Shown here one piece after another: positions 1 through 11,270 of a stretch of 64,000 nt of DNA. This DNA comes from Hordeum vulgare subsp. vulgare (taxonomy: Eukaryota > Streptophyta > Magnoliopsida > Poales > Poaceae). The stretch lies in assembly GCF_904849725.1 (NCBI RefSeq), contig NC_058520.1:322845186-322909185 (forward strand). The letters are read 5' to 3'. The notes under the pieces were generated by a model. The model made no database searches. It was not told the origin of the DNA and worked only from the letters and a program-made list of their open reading frames with translations. Each line of letters begins with the position of its first letter. Position 1 is the stretch's first letter. The position numbers and the translations under genes were made by a program.

Positions 1-150
1 TCTAAATGTGGACATGGACTCATTTAGGTCCTCTCAGGAGACCGAGTTTGCAACAGCTGCCTCATGCAACTCCACCGGACTAACCTCACTGTCGACCATA
101 CTCTTTGGGTGGTGAAGCCCTCAATAAAGAGACGAGGCTCTGATACCAAT
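1..150 (-). mobile_element. Element X: 5' internal end of a minus-strand LTR retrotransposon, cut by the window edge
   Basis: This stretch lies next to an LTR (151-1725) and carries a primer-binding site in minus orientation at 131-148. It should therefore be the 5' untranslated end of the internal domain, with the rest of the element lying left of the window. No coding sequence can be recognised in so short a piece. Confidence 0.6.
131..148 (-). other. Primer-binding site of element X (initiator tRNA-Met type)
   Basis: Read on the minus strand this is TGGTATCAGAGCCTCGTC. TGGTATCAGAGC is the familiar complement of the 3' end of plant initiator tRNA-Met, used by many plant LTR elements to prime minus-strand DNA. 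It sits two bases from the LTR start at 151, the expected spacing. Confidence 0.75.
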
Positions 151-1725
151 TGAAAGGATCTATATGGTTGACTAGAGGGGGTGAATAGGCAACTCACAAA
201 TTTTAGTCTTTTCTTTCAGAAAATTAGGTTTAGCAACAAATAGGTTGTCTAGATATGCAACTAAGTGAGCAACCTATATGATGCTAACAAAAAAAGTAAG
301 CAATAAGTAAATACCAGTAAAGGTAAGAAATAACCACAAGTGGAATCGAGGAAGACGAGGATGTGTTTCCGAAGTTCCTTCCTTTTGAGGGGAAGTACAT
401 CTCCGTTGGAGCGGTGTGGATGCACAATGCTCCCCAAGATGCCACTAAGGCCACCGTATTCTCCTCATGCCCTCACACGATGAGAGGTGTCATGATTCCA
501 CTAAGTGGTGCTCTTGAAGGCGGCGACTGGACCTTTACAAACAAGGTTGGGGAAATCTCCACAACTAAATTGGAGGCTCCCAACGAGACCACAAAGCTTC
601 AACATAATGGAATATTGCTTCGAGCTGACCTATTCCGTCTAGGGTGCTCAAACACCCAGGAGTAACAAGATCCGCGAGGTATTAATGGGGGAAAACTTTT
701 CTCTTGGTGGAAGTGTGGGGGAAGGCCTTCTCCTCCAAACCCTAGAGAATCAACAAGAGTTGACGGCTAGGGAGGGAGATCGTGCAAGTTTGAGATTTGG
801 AGAAACAATGGAGCTTCTAAGTGAAAAAGGTGAAGTCTCCTCAGGGAAGAAGACCCCTATTTATAGTGGGGGGAAATCTGGCCGTTACCAACCCCTACTG
901 ACTCAGCTAAGCGGTAGTAGCATGCACCTGGGCGCCCTGTTCAAGAATTCATCTGATTAACCAGTTAACTTGCCAATTAATCCCTACTCGTAGGGTCACT
1001 GAGTAGCCGATTAACTAATAAGTTGCCTGATTAATGGAATAAATGGCCGATTAACTTGCCGACTAGCCTACTTATCCCCTACTCGGCAGCAAACCGAGCA
1101 GTTACTAGTTAAAGATTTCCTCAACAATGCCTGGGCAGTACTATCATCATGTAGTGAGCAGTACTTCTGCTTAGCCTGGTTGAGGGGAGGTAAGACACCA
1201 TAGAATTTTTCAAAGCGAAAGTGGGAGCGACAACTGAGGGCGGTAGTACCACTAGAGCGGTACTACCGCTCCCCGTGGGTGGTACTTCGCCTAAACATAG
1301 AAAAATGCCCAAACACACGAGAAGTATAAAATAAGTGGTAGTGTGCCCGACTCTGGTGGGCGGCAGTACCATTGGAGGGGTACTACCGCTCACCAGAGCG
1401 GTACTACCGCTTAGGCAAACTTCTGGGCACTTTTTCATGGGAGCTCCTTTGCTCTGGGAAATGGATGGGGTGAAAGAGTGAGAGATATTGTTCCACCCAT
1501 CCTTTCCAAATGCGGATCCCCTCTTGATAGTACGGGATTATCTATGACTCGAGTCCACCAACCAAGAATCGATAGCTAAGCACCGTCTTCACTTTCACTC
1601 ACCGAGGGGAAAATAAGCATCTCGTGCCACGTGATAATTCTCTGAAAGGATATCACACACGATTAGTCCACAAAGGGTATCGTCATCAACCACCAAAATT
1701 ACTTTGGAGAAATTGTTCTCTTACA
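151..1725 (-). repeat. LTR of element X (1575 bp), minus strand
   Basis: On the plus strand the block starts TGAAAGGATC next to a primer site and ends CTCTTACA, so on the minus strand it begins TGTAAGAGAAC and ends CTTTCA, with the usual TG...CA ends. The right boundary is an inference, made where element A sequence resumes. The plus-strand open frames at 363-665 and 685-960 lie antisense to the LTR and look like chance. Near 950-1110 short motifs such as CGATTAACT recur, and 1234-1420 holds palindromic GCGGTACTACCGC-like units. The partner LTR is outside the window, so neither age nor TSD can be judged. Confidence 0.6.
1234..1420. repeat. Cluster of palindromic GCGGTACTACCGC-like units
   Basis: Within the LTR of element X several near-palindromic units recur: GCGGTAGTACC near 1239, GCGGTACTACCGC near 1257 and 1397, GGCAGTACC near 1363 and GGGGTACTACCGC near 1378. 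Each unit is self-complementary and could form a small cruciform or serve as a paired binding site. No function is known to me. Confidence 0.6.
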
Positions 1726-2191
1726 GGGGGCCCAACCGAGGTGGCTTAGTCTATGGGCCGGACTGGGGGCTCATCATGGAGAAGGACTTCAGAGGCCTTA
1801 TGATGAAGCGTGGATACTCTAGATTATATCAAAGGCTTGGCGTGCACTCCATGGAAATGATTATTCATTCGACATGTAACCCATAAATAGAAACCGACAT
1901 TCATGTAACCCTAGATGCCCATGGTGCCTATATAAACCATGGGGTTTTACCCGTAGAAGAGAACCATACAGACAACATCATAACCCTTAGTTTTTTACCC
2001 TACTATCTCACGATCTTGAGGTAGATCAACTATGTAATCGCTACAAAATCAATACAACAAGAGCAGGATATATGGTTTTACCTCCATCGAGAGGGCCTGA
2101 ACATGGGTAAAAGCCTCATGTTCTTTGTCTCGTATTACCCCCGATCTGATCTCACAGCTCGCCCCCTACCCAAGATCTGTCGGTTTTGACA
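1726..2191 (+). repeat. Right part of the 5' LTR of host element A
   Basis: The segment ends GGTTTTGACA and is followed by TGACATTGGTGCTTTCATTG, a layout typical of Triticeae gypsy elements of the Latidu/Nusif kind, where gag-type coding starts soon after. A TATA box (1927-1938) lies about 260 bp before the LTR end. The left part of this LTR is not seen, because element X inserted here. Family naming is from memory of the general layout and is uncertain. Confidence 0.55.
1927..1938 (+). promoter_or_regulatory. TATA box of element A LTR
   Basis: CCTATATAAACC is a strong plant TATA box. It lies inside the LTR remnant and is followed by an untranslated leader before the LTR end near 2191, which suits the U3/R boundary of an LTR promoter. 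Confidence 0.55.
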
Positions 2192-2240
2192 CTGACATTG
2201 GTGCTTTCATTGAGAGCTCATTGTGCAATCATTAGGATTG

Positions 2241-2634
2241 ATGGGTTGTGTGAAGTTTGACAGCAGCATTGGCTGTGGTGATGCCTTCACCCTCGGCTTT
2301 TTTCTTTTCTTCAGTAGTGTTGTACTACACGCCAACCCCGACGGCCATCTAGGTCGCGTCGACACCTTTGCTCCAAACCACGTCATCGTGTTTGGAAGCC
2401 TGGAATATTTTGGGAATGTGTGTGGCGATCTAGTCCTACCGAGACAATACATGATCACACTTGAGGAATCCTCGGACGCAAACTCTTTGAAGACGGCTCT
2501 TGACCTGATCCTCGAATACGAACCCCTAACAGAAGTGGCCCACAGATGGATCTAGAGGCAATCACATCCGACCCTACTTACATCACTTCGGACGACCTGC
2601 GGGAGCTGATTTCGTCTTTGGATCTGATGGTCGT
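2241..2634 (+). pseudogene. Element A, 5' part of the gag-region ORF
   Basis: A reading frame runs from about 2241 to 2555, shifts by one frame near 2547 and continues to 2634 in another frame (codons for ITSDPTYITSDDLRELISS). It is then broken by insertion of element B. If B and one TSD copy are taken out, the frame runs on at 37771 (PEEAALVFELDLTCKSTGD), so 2241-2634 and 37771-39473 were one gene. The function of this N-terminal region is unknown; it precedes the retrotransposon gag domain. A frameshift and later stops show that it is dead. Confidence 0.6.
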
Positions 2635-4190
2635 TGCTTATTCTTGCTGAAGCGTTGGTTTCCCTCCAAGTGTGAAGGGTGATGTAGCACAACAATGACA
2701 AGTATTTCCCTTAGTTAAGAAACCAAGGTATCAACCAGCAGGAAGATCAACAAGACTATGTAAGTAACACATGCACACAAATAGCAAATCCTCGCAACCC
2801 AACACGTGGAGGAGTTGTCAATCCCGCGTGGCTAAAGTAAGGATAGATTGGTAGATGCAAATAAGAGTGATAGTGAATAGAACACAACAAGGTATTTTTG
2901 GGTTTTCTTGATAATATAGATCTGAAAACAAAAGACCAAATAAAGTAGATACACAAATAGCAAAATAGAGATTGCAAATAGATGATGTGAAGTAGAACGA
3001 GGGGCCATAGGTTCACTAGTGGCTTCTGTCGATAAAATAGCAAAGAGTGGGTAGACAAATTACTGTTGGGAAATTGATAGAAAGGCAAATAATTATGACG
3101 ATATTCATGACAATGATCATGTATATAGGCATCACGTCTAAGATAAGTAGACCGACTTCTGCATGCATCTACTTCTATTACTCCACACATTGACCACTAT
3201 CCAGCATGCATCTAGTGTATTGACTTCATGGAGAAACAGAGTAATGCCTTAAGAATGATGACATGATGCAGACAAGATCTATTCATGTAGGAATAGACTC
3301 CATCATTTTATCCCTGATAGAAATGATACATGCGTGTCATGTCTGTTTCTTTCACTAAGATTGAGCACCGCAAGATCGAACCAATCACAAAGCACCTCTT
3401 CCCATTGCAAGATAAAAGATCAAGTTGGCCACACAAAAACTAAATATTGGAGAAGAAATACGAGGCTATAATAATCAAGCATGAATATGTTTTCATAGAT
3501 TTGATCATAAACTCACAATTCATCGGATCCCAACAGACACACTTCAAAAGAAAGAGTTACATCATATGGATATCCAAGAGACCATTGTATTGAGAAACAA
3601 AACAAGAGATAAAGCCATCTAGCTACTGCCTATGGACATGTAGGTCTGATATGAACTATCATGCATCATCGGAGGAGCACCAATGAGGATGGTGAACCCC
3701 TCCGTGATTGTGTTCCTCTCCGGAACGGGCTCTAGATTGGATTTCGTTGCTCTAGAATTTGCGGGGGCTGAAACAATTTTTCATCTAATCCTCTAGGGTT
3801 TTCTGAATATTGGGGTATTTATAGAGCTCAGAGGCAGTGGAGGAGGTGCCCGAGGGCCCCACTAGACACCAGGCTGCGCCACGGGCCTCTAGCATGCCCT
3901 GATGTCTAGTGGGGCCCTTGGGCCTTGTCTTCTTCTCATTCTTGGCTTCCAAGTTTCCTTCCAGTTCAAAAAAATCTCCGTAAAATTTCGTGGCAATTGG
4001 ACCTCATTTGCTATGGATTTTCTACGAAGGAAAAACAACAAAAAACAACAACTTCCACTAGGCACTATGTCAATTGGTTAGTCTCAAAAAAATGATATAA
4101 AGTTTCTCTGAAATGATTATAAAACATCCAAGAATGATAATATAACAGCATGGAACAATAAAACATTATAGATATGTTGGAGATGTATCA
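2635..4190 (-). repeat. Left (3') LTR of element B, 1556 bp
   Basis: On the minus strand it begins TGATACATCTCC (plus-strand end at 4190) and ends with TAAGCA (plus-strand start TGCTTA at 2635). Its sequence matches the three pieces of the right LTR. The stretch from 2820 to 2860 also shows the uninterrupted target into which CACTA element C inserted in the other copy, confirming the C insertion and its TAA duplication. Confidence 0.85.
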
Positions 4191-4206
4191 ACATCCCCAA
4201 GCTTAA
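4191..4206 (-). other. Polypurine tract of element B
   Basis: The minus strand reads TAAGCTTGGGGATGT directly before the LTR. It is the expected plus-strand priming site for reverse transcription and nearly the same as the tracts of elements E and G. Confidence 0.75.
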
Positions 4207-6673
4207 TCCCCGCTCGCCCTGGGGTAGGTAAATTATAAAATAGAATTTTTGATGTGGAATATTGCATCACATGTTCATCATATTCTTTCTCTTTCAGAAT
4301 GGACATATGGATTTATAGATGGTGCAAAGCAAGAGTCTATAATTTGACATGAAAATCTCAATACTAAAGCATATCAACAAGCAACTAAGTCTTTCAAAAT
4401 ATGAACGCTAAAGAATATTATCCCTAGCCCATCATGCTCTATCATTGATCCATTCATGCAGCACACTCAAATATTAACTACATCCAATGCTCAAGTATGA
4501 TAATGGTATTCTTTAGTTGGTGATTTATGAGAGAAGATGGAGACTCAAATTCAAAATAAAGTAAATATATAGGCCCTTCGCACAGGAAAGCAGGGATTTG
4601 TAGAGGTGCCAGAGCTCAAAGTGAAAAACTTAGAGATATTTTTTTAGGTGGTATGCTTTTCCTGTCAACGAGAATGACTAAGAATTTCCAATATCCTCCA
4701 TGCTAAAAAAATCATAGGCGGTTCCCAAATTAAAAATAATATTTATTCGTTTTTCCACCATTCTTTCACATTCCACGTCTAGCCATATCCACGGGTACCG
4801 TCCATACAAACACTTCCCAATGAATTTATTATTCGACAACATATATACCTTTTCTTTTCTTTTTGGGACCGGGCATCCCTATTACCGCCATATTCTCGTG
4901 CAATGATAAGTGAATAAACACTCATCTTGATAATAACCTATTTAACAAGGAAGATACTGGCCACCCCTCGCCCCTTCATGAGCGGTACATGCACACAAAA
5001 CATAAACTTATTTTGAACATTAGAGTTAACACTTGCAAATTTACTTGGAACAACGTTGAAATACCGCATATAGGTAGGTATGGTGGACTCATTTGGCACA
5101 ACTTTGAGTTTAGGATTTGGATGCACAAGCGACATTCCTGCTTAGTACAAGTGAAGGCTAGCAAATAGATTGAGAAGCGCCCAACCAAAGAACAAAAATC
5201 ATCATAAGTGAACATTAAACATAACTAACACGGAATAATGTAACACAAGTAGGATGCAATTTCATAGCATAATTATTGACTTCATGTGCATGCATAGGGA
5301 ATCACAAACCTTAACACAAAAATTCGTACTAGAGCATAATTACTCATCAACATAACTCACATATCACTATCTTCATATCACAAAACTATTGCAAATAATA
5401 AAGTTTAATATCCAATGATCTTCAAGAAAGTTTTTATTATATCTTTCCTCTACATTCATCACTTTGGGACTAATTTTCATTTAAAGCAAATTGTCAATGC
5501 AAATAACAAGCTCTCACACAAATATAAGTGAAGAACGAGAGCACAAGTTTCTATAATATTTCCAACTCTCAAAATTATATAAGTGAAGCAAGAGAGGATT
5601 TATTAAAAATTTAAGAAACTCTCAAAATAATCTAAGTGAAGAATGAGAGATAATTTCTTCAAAATAACAGCACCATCGTGATAAAAAAGATATAAGTGAA
5701 GTACTTGAGCAATTCCATGGCTCAAAAAGTTCAAGTGAAGCATAGAGAGCGATTATAACAAATCATAACATAATTTGGATCTCTCAAATGGGTGTGTCCA
5801 GCAAGGTTTATTATGACAAAATAACTAGTAAAGTAAGCAAAGACACAAATGATACGAGACACTCCAAGCAAAACTCATGATATGTAACGAATAAAAATAT
5901 AGCTCCAAGTAAGATTATCGATGGTTTTTAGAAGAAAGAGGGGATGCCTTCCAGGGCATCGCCAAGATTAGATGCTTGGTACTCCTTAGATATTGCCTTG
6001 GGGTGCCATGGGGAATCCCCAAACTTAGGCTTTTATCACTCCTTATTCCTTCATCCATTGTGATCTTACTCGAAACTTGAAAATTTCAATCACACAATAC
6101 TCAACAAAATTTTCGTGAGATCCGTTAGTATGAAAAACCAAACTTTACTATAGGTACTGTTGAAAACCAATTCCAATTTTGTTTTAGTATTATACCTACT
6201 GTATTCTAACTTTACCATGGCTTATTCCCCCATTATAAACCATAGAATCATTAAAATAAGCACATAACGCAAAGAAAACAGAATCTGTTAAAAACAGAAC
6301 AATCTATAAAGATTCATAATTTACTTATAATTCTGTAACTCCAATTTTTTTGAAAAATTAGGAAAACGCAGGGAATTTGTATATTAATATTGTGTAAAAA
6401 CTTCAGGCACTTTTGATGTTTGTGTGATTTTTAGGATTTTTTCTACTTTATGCATTTTTTTTATTTTTGAACATGATTAAAGCAACTTACGCCCCACATG
6501 ATCCCAAAGGCTTTACTTCGCACAAAACTAAAAAAACACAAAAAACACAATTATAATAGTAGCATAATTTCTCAAACACTCAAGAACATAAAATGAAGTA
6601 AAAATAAATTGTATTCATTGGGTTGCCTCCCAACAAGCTCTTTCTTTATAGCCATTAAGATAGGCTTGAGATT
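4207..6673 (-). other. Long 3' noncoding region of element B
   Basis: About 2.5 kb without a usable reading frame, AT-rich. It holds at least five copies of a motif around ATATAAGTGAAG (about 5525-5750), degenerate copies of the polypurine tract near 5955 and 6022, and a block (about 5028-5095) whose minus strand matches the 3' noncoding region of element D near 17536-17590. I see no gene here. Confidence 0.7.
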
Positions 6674-7529
6674 TTATTGATATTCACATGAAAGATAGTA
6701 GCTGAAACAAAAAATAGCATCATTTAGAATAATACAAACACATTTAATTCTAGCATACTTCCTATGCATAGGCATGTCATAATAAAACAAATTATCAAGA
6801 CAAGAAATATCTAACATATGCATGGAAGAATAAAGAAACAAAAGCAATCTCAACATGAAGAGATATAATTTAGTAACATGAATATTTCTGTAACCATATT
6901 TACCTCTCTCATAATAATTAAATGTAGGATCATATTCAAATTCAACAATATAGCTATCACATAAAATATTCTCTTCGTGATCCACATGCATAAAAATCTT
7001 ATAATCTTCCAAGGTAGTGGGATTAACATTAACTAAAGTCATGACCTCTTCAAACCCACTTTTATCGAACAATTCAAGAGGTAGATAATTCTATGAAATA
7101 TGGATCATTATTACCTAAAATTAACACTCTTCCAAACTCACTTTCAATACCATTGCAAACATTATTATCAATATCATATTCATCATGATGATTAAATAAA
7201 TTTTCAAGATAATAAGAAGCCCAATCATGAGCATTACAATGAGTAGTGGGCATGACAGAATTGCCATCCCCAATCTTGTAGTTTTGCATACTATTAGCAC
7301 AATTGACATTAATAGAATTTATAATATCATCATTGCAATCATGCTTTTCATTCAAGGAGATATAATGAAGCACTTCATAAATTTATTCTTTTAACACTTC
7401 ATCACAATATTCAGATTCACGATTTTCAAGAAAAACTTCACAAAATAATCAAGAGCACTCAACTCACTAGCAATTGTTTCAATATAATTAGAACTATTGA
7501 AAATATTAGCAAGTGGATAAAGATTCATA
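6674..7529 (-). pseudogene. Unrecognised ORF of element B, in the place of gag
   Basis: The ATG at 7529 lies about 220 bp inside the primer-binding site, where gag is expected. The frame opens MNLYPLANIFNSSNYIETIA, shifts frame near 7430, continues through 7074-7373 and shifts again near 7075 to reach 6674. The product would be roughly 280 residues, acidic in the middle (many D, E and N), with a tyrosine-rich stretch and a hydrophobic C-terminal region (HVTKLYLFMLRLLLFLYSSM) that could be a membrane segment. It has no zinc knuckle, no protease motif and no gag-like motif that I can see. I recall similar proteins from other Triticeae repeats but know no function. The frameshifts make this copy non-functional. 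Confidence 0.55.
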
Positions 7530-7746
7530 TGTCTTTACTTTTCCTATTTATTTTTCTGTTTTTGAGTGTTCACATGAAGGCAAAAGAAGCAAGCAAGCAA
7601 GAAAAAGGCAAACGACAAGAAGGAAAATAAAAAAGGATTTTTTTGCGAAGTGGGGGATAGGAAAACGGTAGGCAAATGGAAAATAATGTAATTGCAAGGT
7701 GATGCGAGTTTGTGTGTAGGAACATGCTATATCTTGACTTGATCTT

Positions 7747-7763
7747 CCTCGGCAACGGCGCCA
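7747..7763 (-). other. Primer-binding site of element B (tRNA-Asp type)
   Basis: The minus strand reads TGGCGCCGTTGCCGAGG, matching the complement of the plant tRNA-Asp 3' end at all but one base. It lies seven bases from the LTR at 7771. Confidence 0.8.
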
Positions 7764-7770
7764 GAAATCT

Positions 7771-7977
7771 TGCTTAGCCTTGCTAATGCGTTGGTTTCCC
7801 TCCAAGCTTAAAGGGTGATGTAGCATAGCGACGACAAATATTTCCCTCAGTTAAGAAACCAAGGTATCAATCCAGTAGGAAGATCCACAAGACTATGTAA
7901 GCAGCACCTGCACACAAATAACAAATCCTTGCAACCCAATGCGTGGAGGGGTTGTCAATCCCTCGTGGGTAAAGTAA
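7771..7977 (-). repeat. Right (5') LTR of element B, piece 1
   Basis: This 207-bp piece aligns to 2635-2838 of the left LTR. It is cut at 7977 by the CACTA element C; the last three bases (TAA) are the target-site duplication of C. Confidence 0.85.
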
Positions 7978-8335
7978 CACTACTAGGGAAAACCTTATAC
8001 ACATAATCTTAGCAGTAGCGCGGGATAGGATGGAGCGCTACTGCTACTTAGCAACAGTGCGTTATAAATACACGCGCTACTGCTATGTACTTAGCAGCAG
8101 CACGACTCTGTAGAACCGTGCTGCTACTAAAATTGACCGACCGCTCCCGCCATGCTAGGTTTAGCAGTAGCGCGCTTAGAATAACCGCGCTGCTGCTAAT
8201 GTAATAGTAGTAGCTAGTACTAATTCTGAAACTGGCCACATGGCGGGCCCCGCTTAGCAGTATCGCGTGTGACAAAGACGCGCTACTGCTACATTATTAG
8301 GAGTAGCGCATTTTTCTACCCGCGCTACTGCTAAG
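7978..8335 (+). repeat. 5' terminal and subterminal repeats of CACTA element C
   Basis: It starts with the CACTA terminus and contains about eight units of the type AGCAGTAGCGC or its inverse GCGCTACTGCT (for example near 8012, 8033, 8079, 8162, 8279, 8301 and 8321). In CACTA elements such subterminal units bind the element-encoded DNA-binding protein and help pair the ends. Confidence 0.88.
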
Positions 8336-9040
8336 CCGTAGACATACCACCTTTTTCCTCACCTCTCCCCTCCCCTCCCTTCCTCTATTACTCACTTTCC
8401 CCTAGCTCCCACCTCCTCTCTCCCTCACTTTTCTTCTTCCTCACTACTTCTCCTCCCATTACTCTCCTTCTTCTACCTATCTTTCTCTCTCTTTATTACT
8501 CCTAGCTAACGACACCAACCTCCATTAATGCATCTCCTTTCTCTTTTTCCTTCCCCCTCCACTAGTTGAACTTGTCTCCTCCCAAACTAGAAAGCTTCGT
8601 AGATCTAGCTAGCATTTAGTGAAGTGACCTATGTACTTCCCTAACTAGATCTATAGCCTTGTCAAGAAGAGCTTTGTCCACTTTTGATCATTCCATAGGT
8701 GTGTGTGGCGACACCTATCGACATTATCATCACCGTGCTCGATCTCGAGATAGGTGATTAAAGATTTATGATTTTGTAAGAATGGAAATATGTGTATGTG
8801 TGCGATATGACATAATCGAGCGATATGATGGAAATTGTGTGTGTGGCATGAGTTGCCGCTGAATTGTGCTTGTGAGTTGCCTTTGTTTTGTCGAAATGTC
8901 GATTTATTTCCGTTTCGGCGAATTCCGGGCAAACTCTATATGTCCTATTTTTAGGGAAGGTCATGCCGAATTTTTGTATGACTTTGATGCATGAATGCAT
9001 TTTTATAATCAATTTGTTTATTATTACGGTTCAGGTGTTC
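8336..9040 (+). promoter_or_regulatory. Promoter, pyrimidine-rich leader and probable leader intron of the TNP2 gene
   Basis: Directly after the subterminal repeats comes a C/T-rich tract (8348-8480) and then AT-rich sequence ending in a good acceptor, TTACGGTTCAG, at about 9024-9034, just before the first ATG of the transposase. The segment at about 8880-8990 and the C-rich tract recur in front of the second gene (23041-23890). The start of the intron is not certain. Confidence 0.5.
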
Positions 9041-10133
9041 ATGATGGTTAGTGGAATGGTGGTGGACAAGTGGTTGCGATCGGCGGTGCACGAAATGAAA
9101 GAAAATAACCTGACAGAGGTTTTATGTCCGTGTCGAAGATGCAAAGGACGAGCTTGGCTTGACCCCTATGACGATGGTCGTGTGATGGCGCACCTGCTCA
9201 GGACTGGTTTCATGGATGGCTATACTCGGTGGATAATGGAAGATGAGGATGATGATGTTGAGGGCGCCGGTGGGGCAGGCAATGACGACACGGGGCAAGA
9301 TGAAGAGATGATCGATAATGGCGGAGAAGGGGCCGGACATGGCGGCGGGGAAGAGGCCGGACATGGCGGTGGGGAAGAGGCCGGACATGGCGGCAGAGAA
9401 GGGGCCGGACATGGAGGCGGGGAAGAGGGCACCAGACATGGCGGCAGAGAAGGGGCCGGACATGGCGGCAGAGAAAACATGGGCTCCACGCCGCAGAATT
9501 CGTCGGTACTAAGTTCAATCGTGCGTGACCCTCATGTTCAAGCAGTGCTTCGTAAGGAGACAAGTACTGAGAGAGCTGCTTCTAGAGAGGAGGCCAAGCT
9601 GCAGCAATTGGTGGTAGACTCGAACACTCCATTTTATCATGGTTGCAATCCCGAGGTGACCCGCTTGAGTTTCACGCTCAATCTCCTGAAGACGAAGGCT
9701 AAAAACAAATGGACCGACACTAGTCTCGATGAGCTTTTTAGGTACCTAAAGAATGTTCTTCCCGCGGGGAATCTTTGTCCTACTAGCGTGGATGAGGCCA
9801 AGAAGATCGTGTGCCCTCTTGATCTGCCGCACGTTAGATACCATGCATGCATCAATGATTGCATAATTTATCGCAAGGAGCACGCGGAAAAAACAAGTTG
9901 TCTGGTGTGCAATGCTTCTCGATACAAGAAGGCAAGGAAGAAATCCCCCCAGAAAGTTGTATGGTACTTACCGATCACTCCCCATCTCCAGCGGTATTTC
10001 GTAGATCCAAAGGAAGCAAAGCTCATGCGCTGACATGCGGAGAGGAAGAAGTGCGATGATGGAGATGATCCGAAGCTGAGACACATCATGGATGGAAGGC
10101 AGTGGAGAGCGTTCAACGGCGAATATCGGTATT
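9041..10133 (+). pseudogene. CACTA TNP2-type transposase, N-terminal part
   Basis: I chose the ATG at 9041, just after an intron acceptor; the open frame upstream of it is probably intronic. The protein starts with a Transpos_assoc domain (DKWLRSAVHEM..., with CPCRRC at 9125-9142 as metal-binding cysteines, then HLLRTGFMDGYTRW). A glycine/histidine-rich tandem repeat follows (9319-9476), then the region leading to the tnp2 core, with a C-x2-C pair in SCLVCNASRYKK and the motif WYLPITPHLQRYF. A TGA at 10031-10033 stands where tryptophan is expected, and element D interrupts the gene at 10134. The gene continues at 20269 after removing D and one GTATT copy. Confidence 0.85.
9319..9476 (+). repeat. 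24-bp in-frame minisatellite in the transposase gene
   Basis: About six units of roughly 24 bp, one of them with a 3-bp insertion, encode variants of E-A-G-H-G-G-G-E. The repeat lies between the Transpos_assoc domain and the tnp2 core. It is rich in Gly, His and Glu and is likely a flexible, variable linker. Confidence 0.85.
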
Positions 10134-10457
10134 TGATACGTCTCCATCGTATCTACTTTTCCAAACTCTTTTGCCCTTGTTTTGGACTCTAATTTGCATG
10201 ATTTGAATGGAACTAACCCGGACTGACGCTGTTTTCAGCAGAATTGCCATGGTGTTGTTTTTGTGGAGAAATGAAAGTTCTCGGAACGTCCTGAAAATTT
10301 ACGAAGAATTTTTCTGGAAAATATGAAAAATACCTGCGCAAAGATCCATCCGAGGGGATGGGCCAGTGGGCCACAAGCCCTGTTGCCGCGGCCACCCCCT
10401 GGCCGCGGCAACAAGGCTTGTGGGGCCCACGTGGCTCTGCCGCCCCCAAGCTCAGCT

Positions 10458-10464
10458 CTATAAA
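10458..10464 (+). promoter_or_regulatory. TATA box in the 5' LTR of element D
   Basis: CTATAAATTC follows a GC-rich stretch (GGCCACAAGCCCTG... region) and precedes a leader of about 1.4 kb up to the LTR end. The same box is present in the 3' LTR near 18861. Confidence 0.6.
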
Positions 10465-11270
10465 TTCACTTTCGCCCAGAAAAAAAATCAGAGGAGAAGA
10501 TTTCGTCGCGTTTGCGATACGGAGGCGCCGCCACATCCTGTTCTTCATCCGGAGGACAGATCTGGAGTCTGTTTTGGGCTCCGGAGAGGGGAAATTGTCG
10601 CCATCGTCATCATCAACCTTCTTCCCTCTCCAATTCCATGAAGCTCTTCATCGTTCGTGAGTAATCTATTCGTAGGCTCGCTGGGCGGTGATGAGTAGGA
10701 TGAGGTCTATCATGTAATCGAGTTAGTTTTGACAGGGATTGATCCCTAGTATCCACTATGTTCTGAGATTGATGTTGCTACTACTTTGCCATGCTTAATG
10801 CTTGTCACTAGGGCCCGAGTGCCACGATTTCAGATCTGAAATTATTATGTTGTCACCAATATATGTGTGTTTTAGATCCGATCTTGCTAGTTGTAGTTAC
10901 CTACTATGTGTTATGACCCGGCAACCCCGGAGTGACAATAATCGGAACCACTCCCGGTGATGACCATAGTTTGAGGAGTTCATGTGTTCACCAAGTGCTA
11001 ATGCATTGTTCCGGTTCTTTATTAAAAGGAGAACCTTAATATCCTGTAGTATCCTTTTGGACCCCGCTGCCACGGGAGGGATGGACAATAGATGTCATGC
11101 AAGTTCTTTTCCCTAAGCAGGTATGACTACACACGGAATGCATGCCTACATCACATTGACGAACGGGAGCTAGCCACATATCTCTCCGTGTTATAACTGT
11201 TGCATGATGAATGTCATCCAACAAATCACCGATCCATTGCCTACGAGTTTGTCCCACTGCTGATGTTACT

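Noticed and set aside
363..960. Two open frames (100 and 91 codons) on the plus strand near the left edge
   Set aside because: They lie antisense within the LTR of element X, show no domain, and fit chance frames in a repeat.
2756..3190. 144-codon minus-strand frame with a similar frame at 28441-28821
   Set aside because: The two are the same region of the two LTRs of element B; the frames contain no domain and vary between copies.
7747..7763. tRNA-like sequence (CCGGCAACGGCGCCA) here and at similar places in other elements
   Set aside because: Only the 3' end of tRNA-Asp is matched, on the complementary strand; these are primer-binding sites, not tRNA genes.
8012..8335. Regularly spaced AGCAGTAGCGC units, considered as a CRISPR-like array
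   Set aside because: Units occur in both orientations with unequal spacing, and the same units fill the other end of the element, as expected for CACTA subterminal repeats in a plant genome.
9122..9563. Three overlapping minus-strand frames rich in Pro, Ser and His
   Set aside because: They are antisense to the 24-bp minisatellite in the transposase gene; the periodic sequence keeps several frames open.
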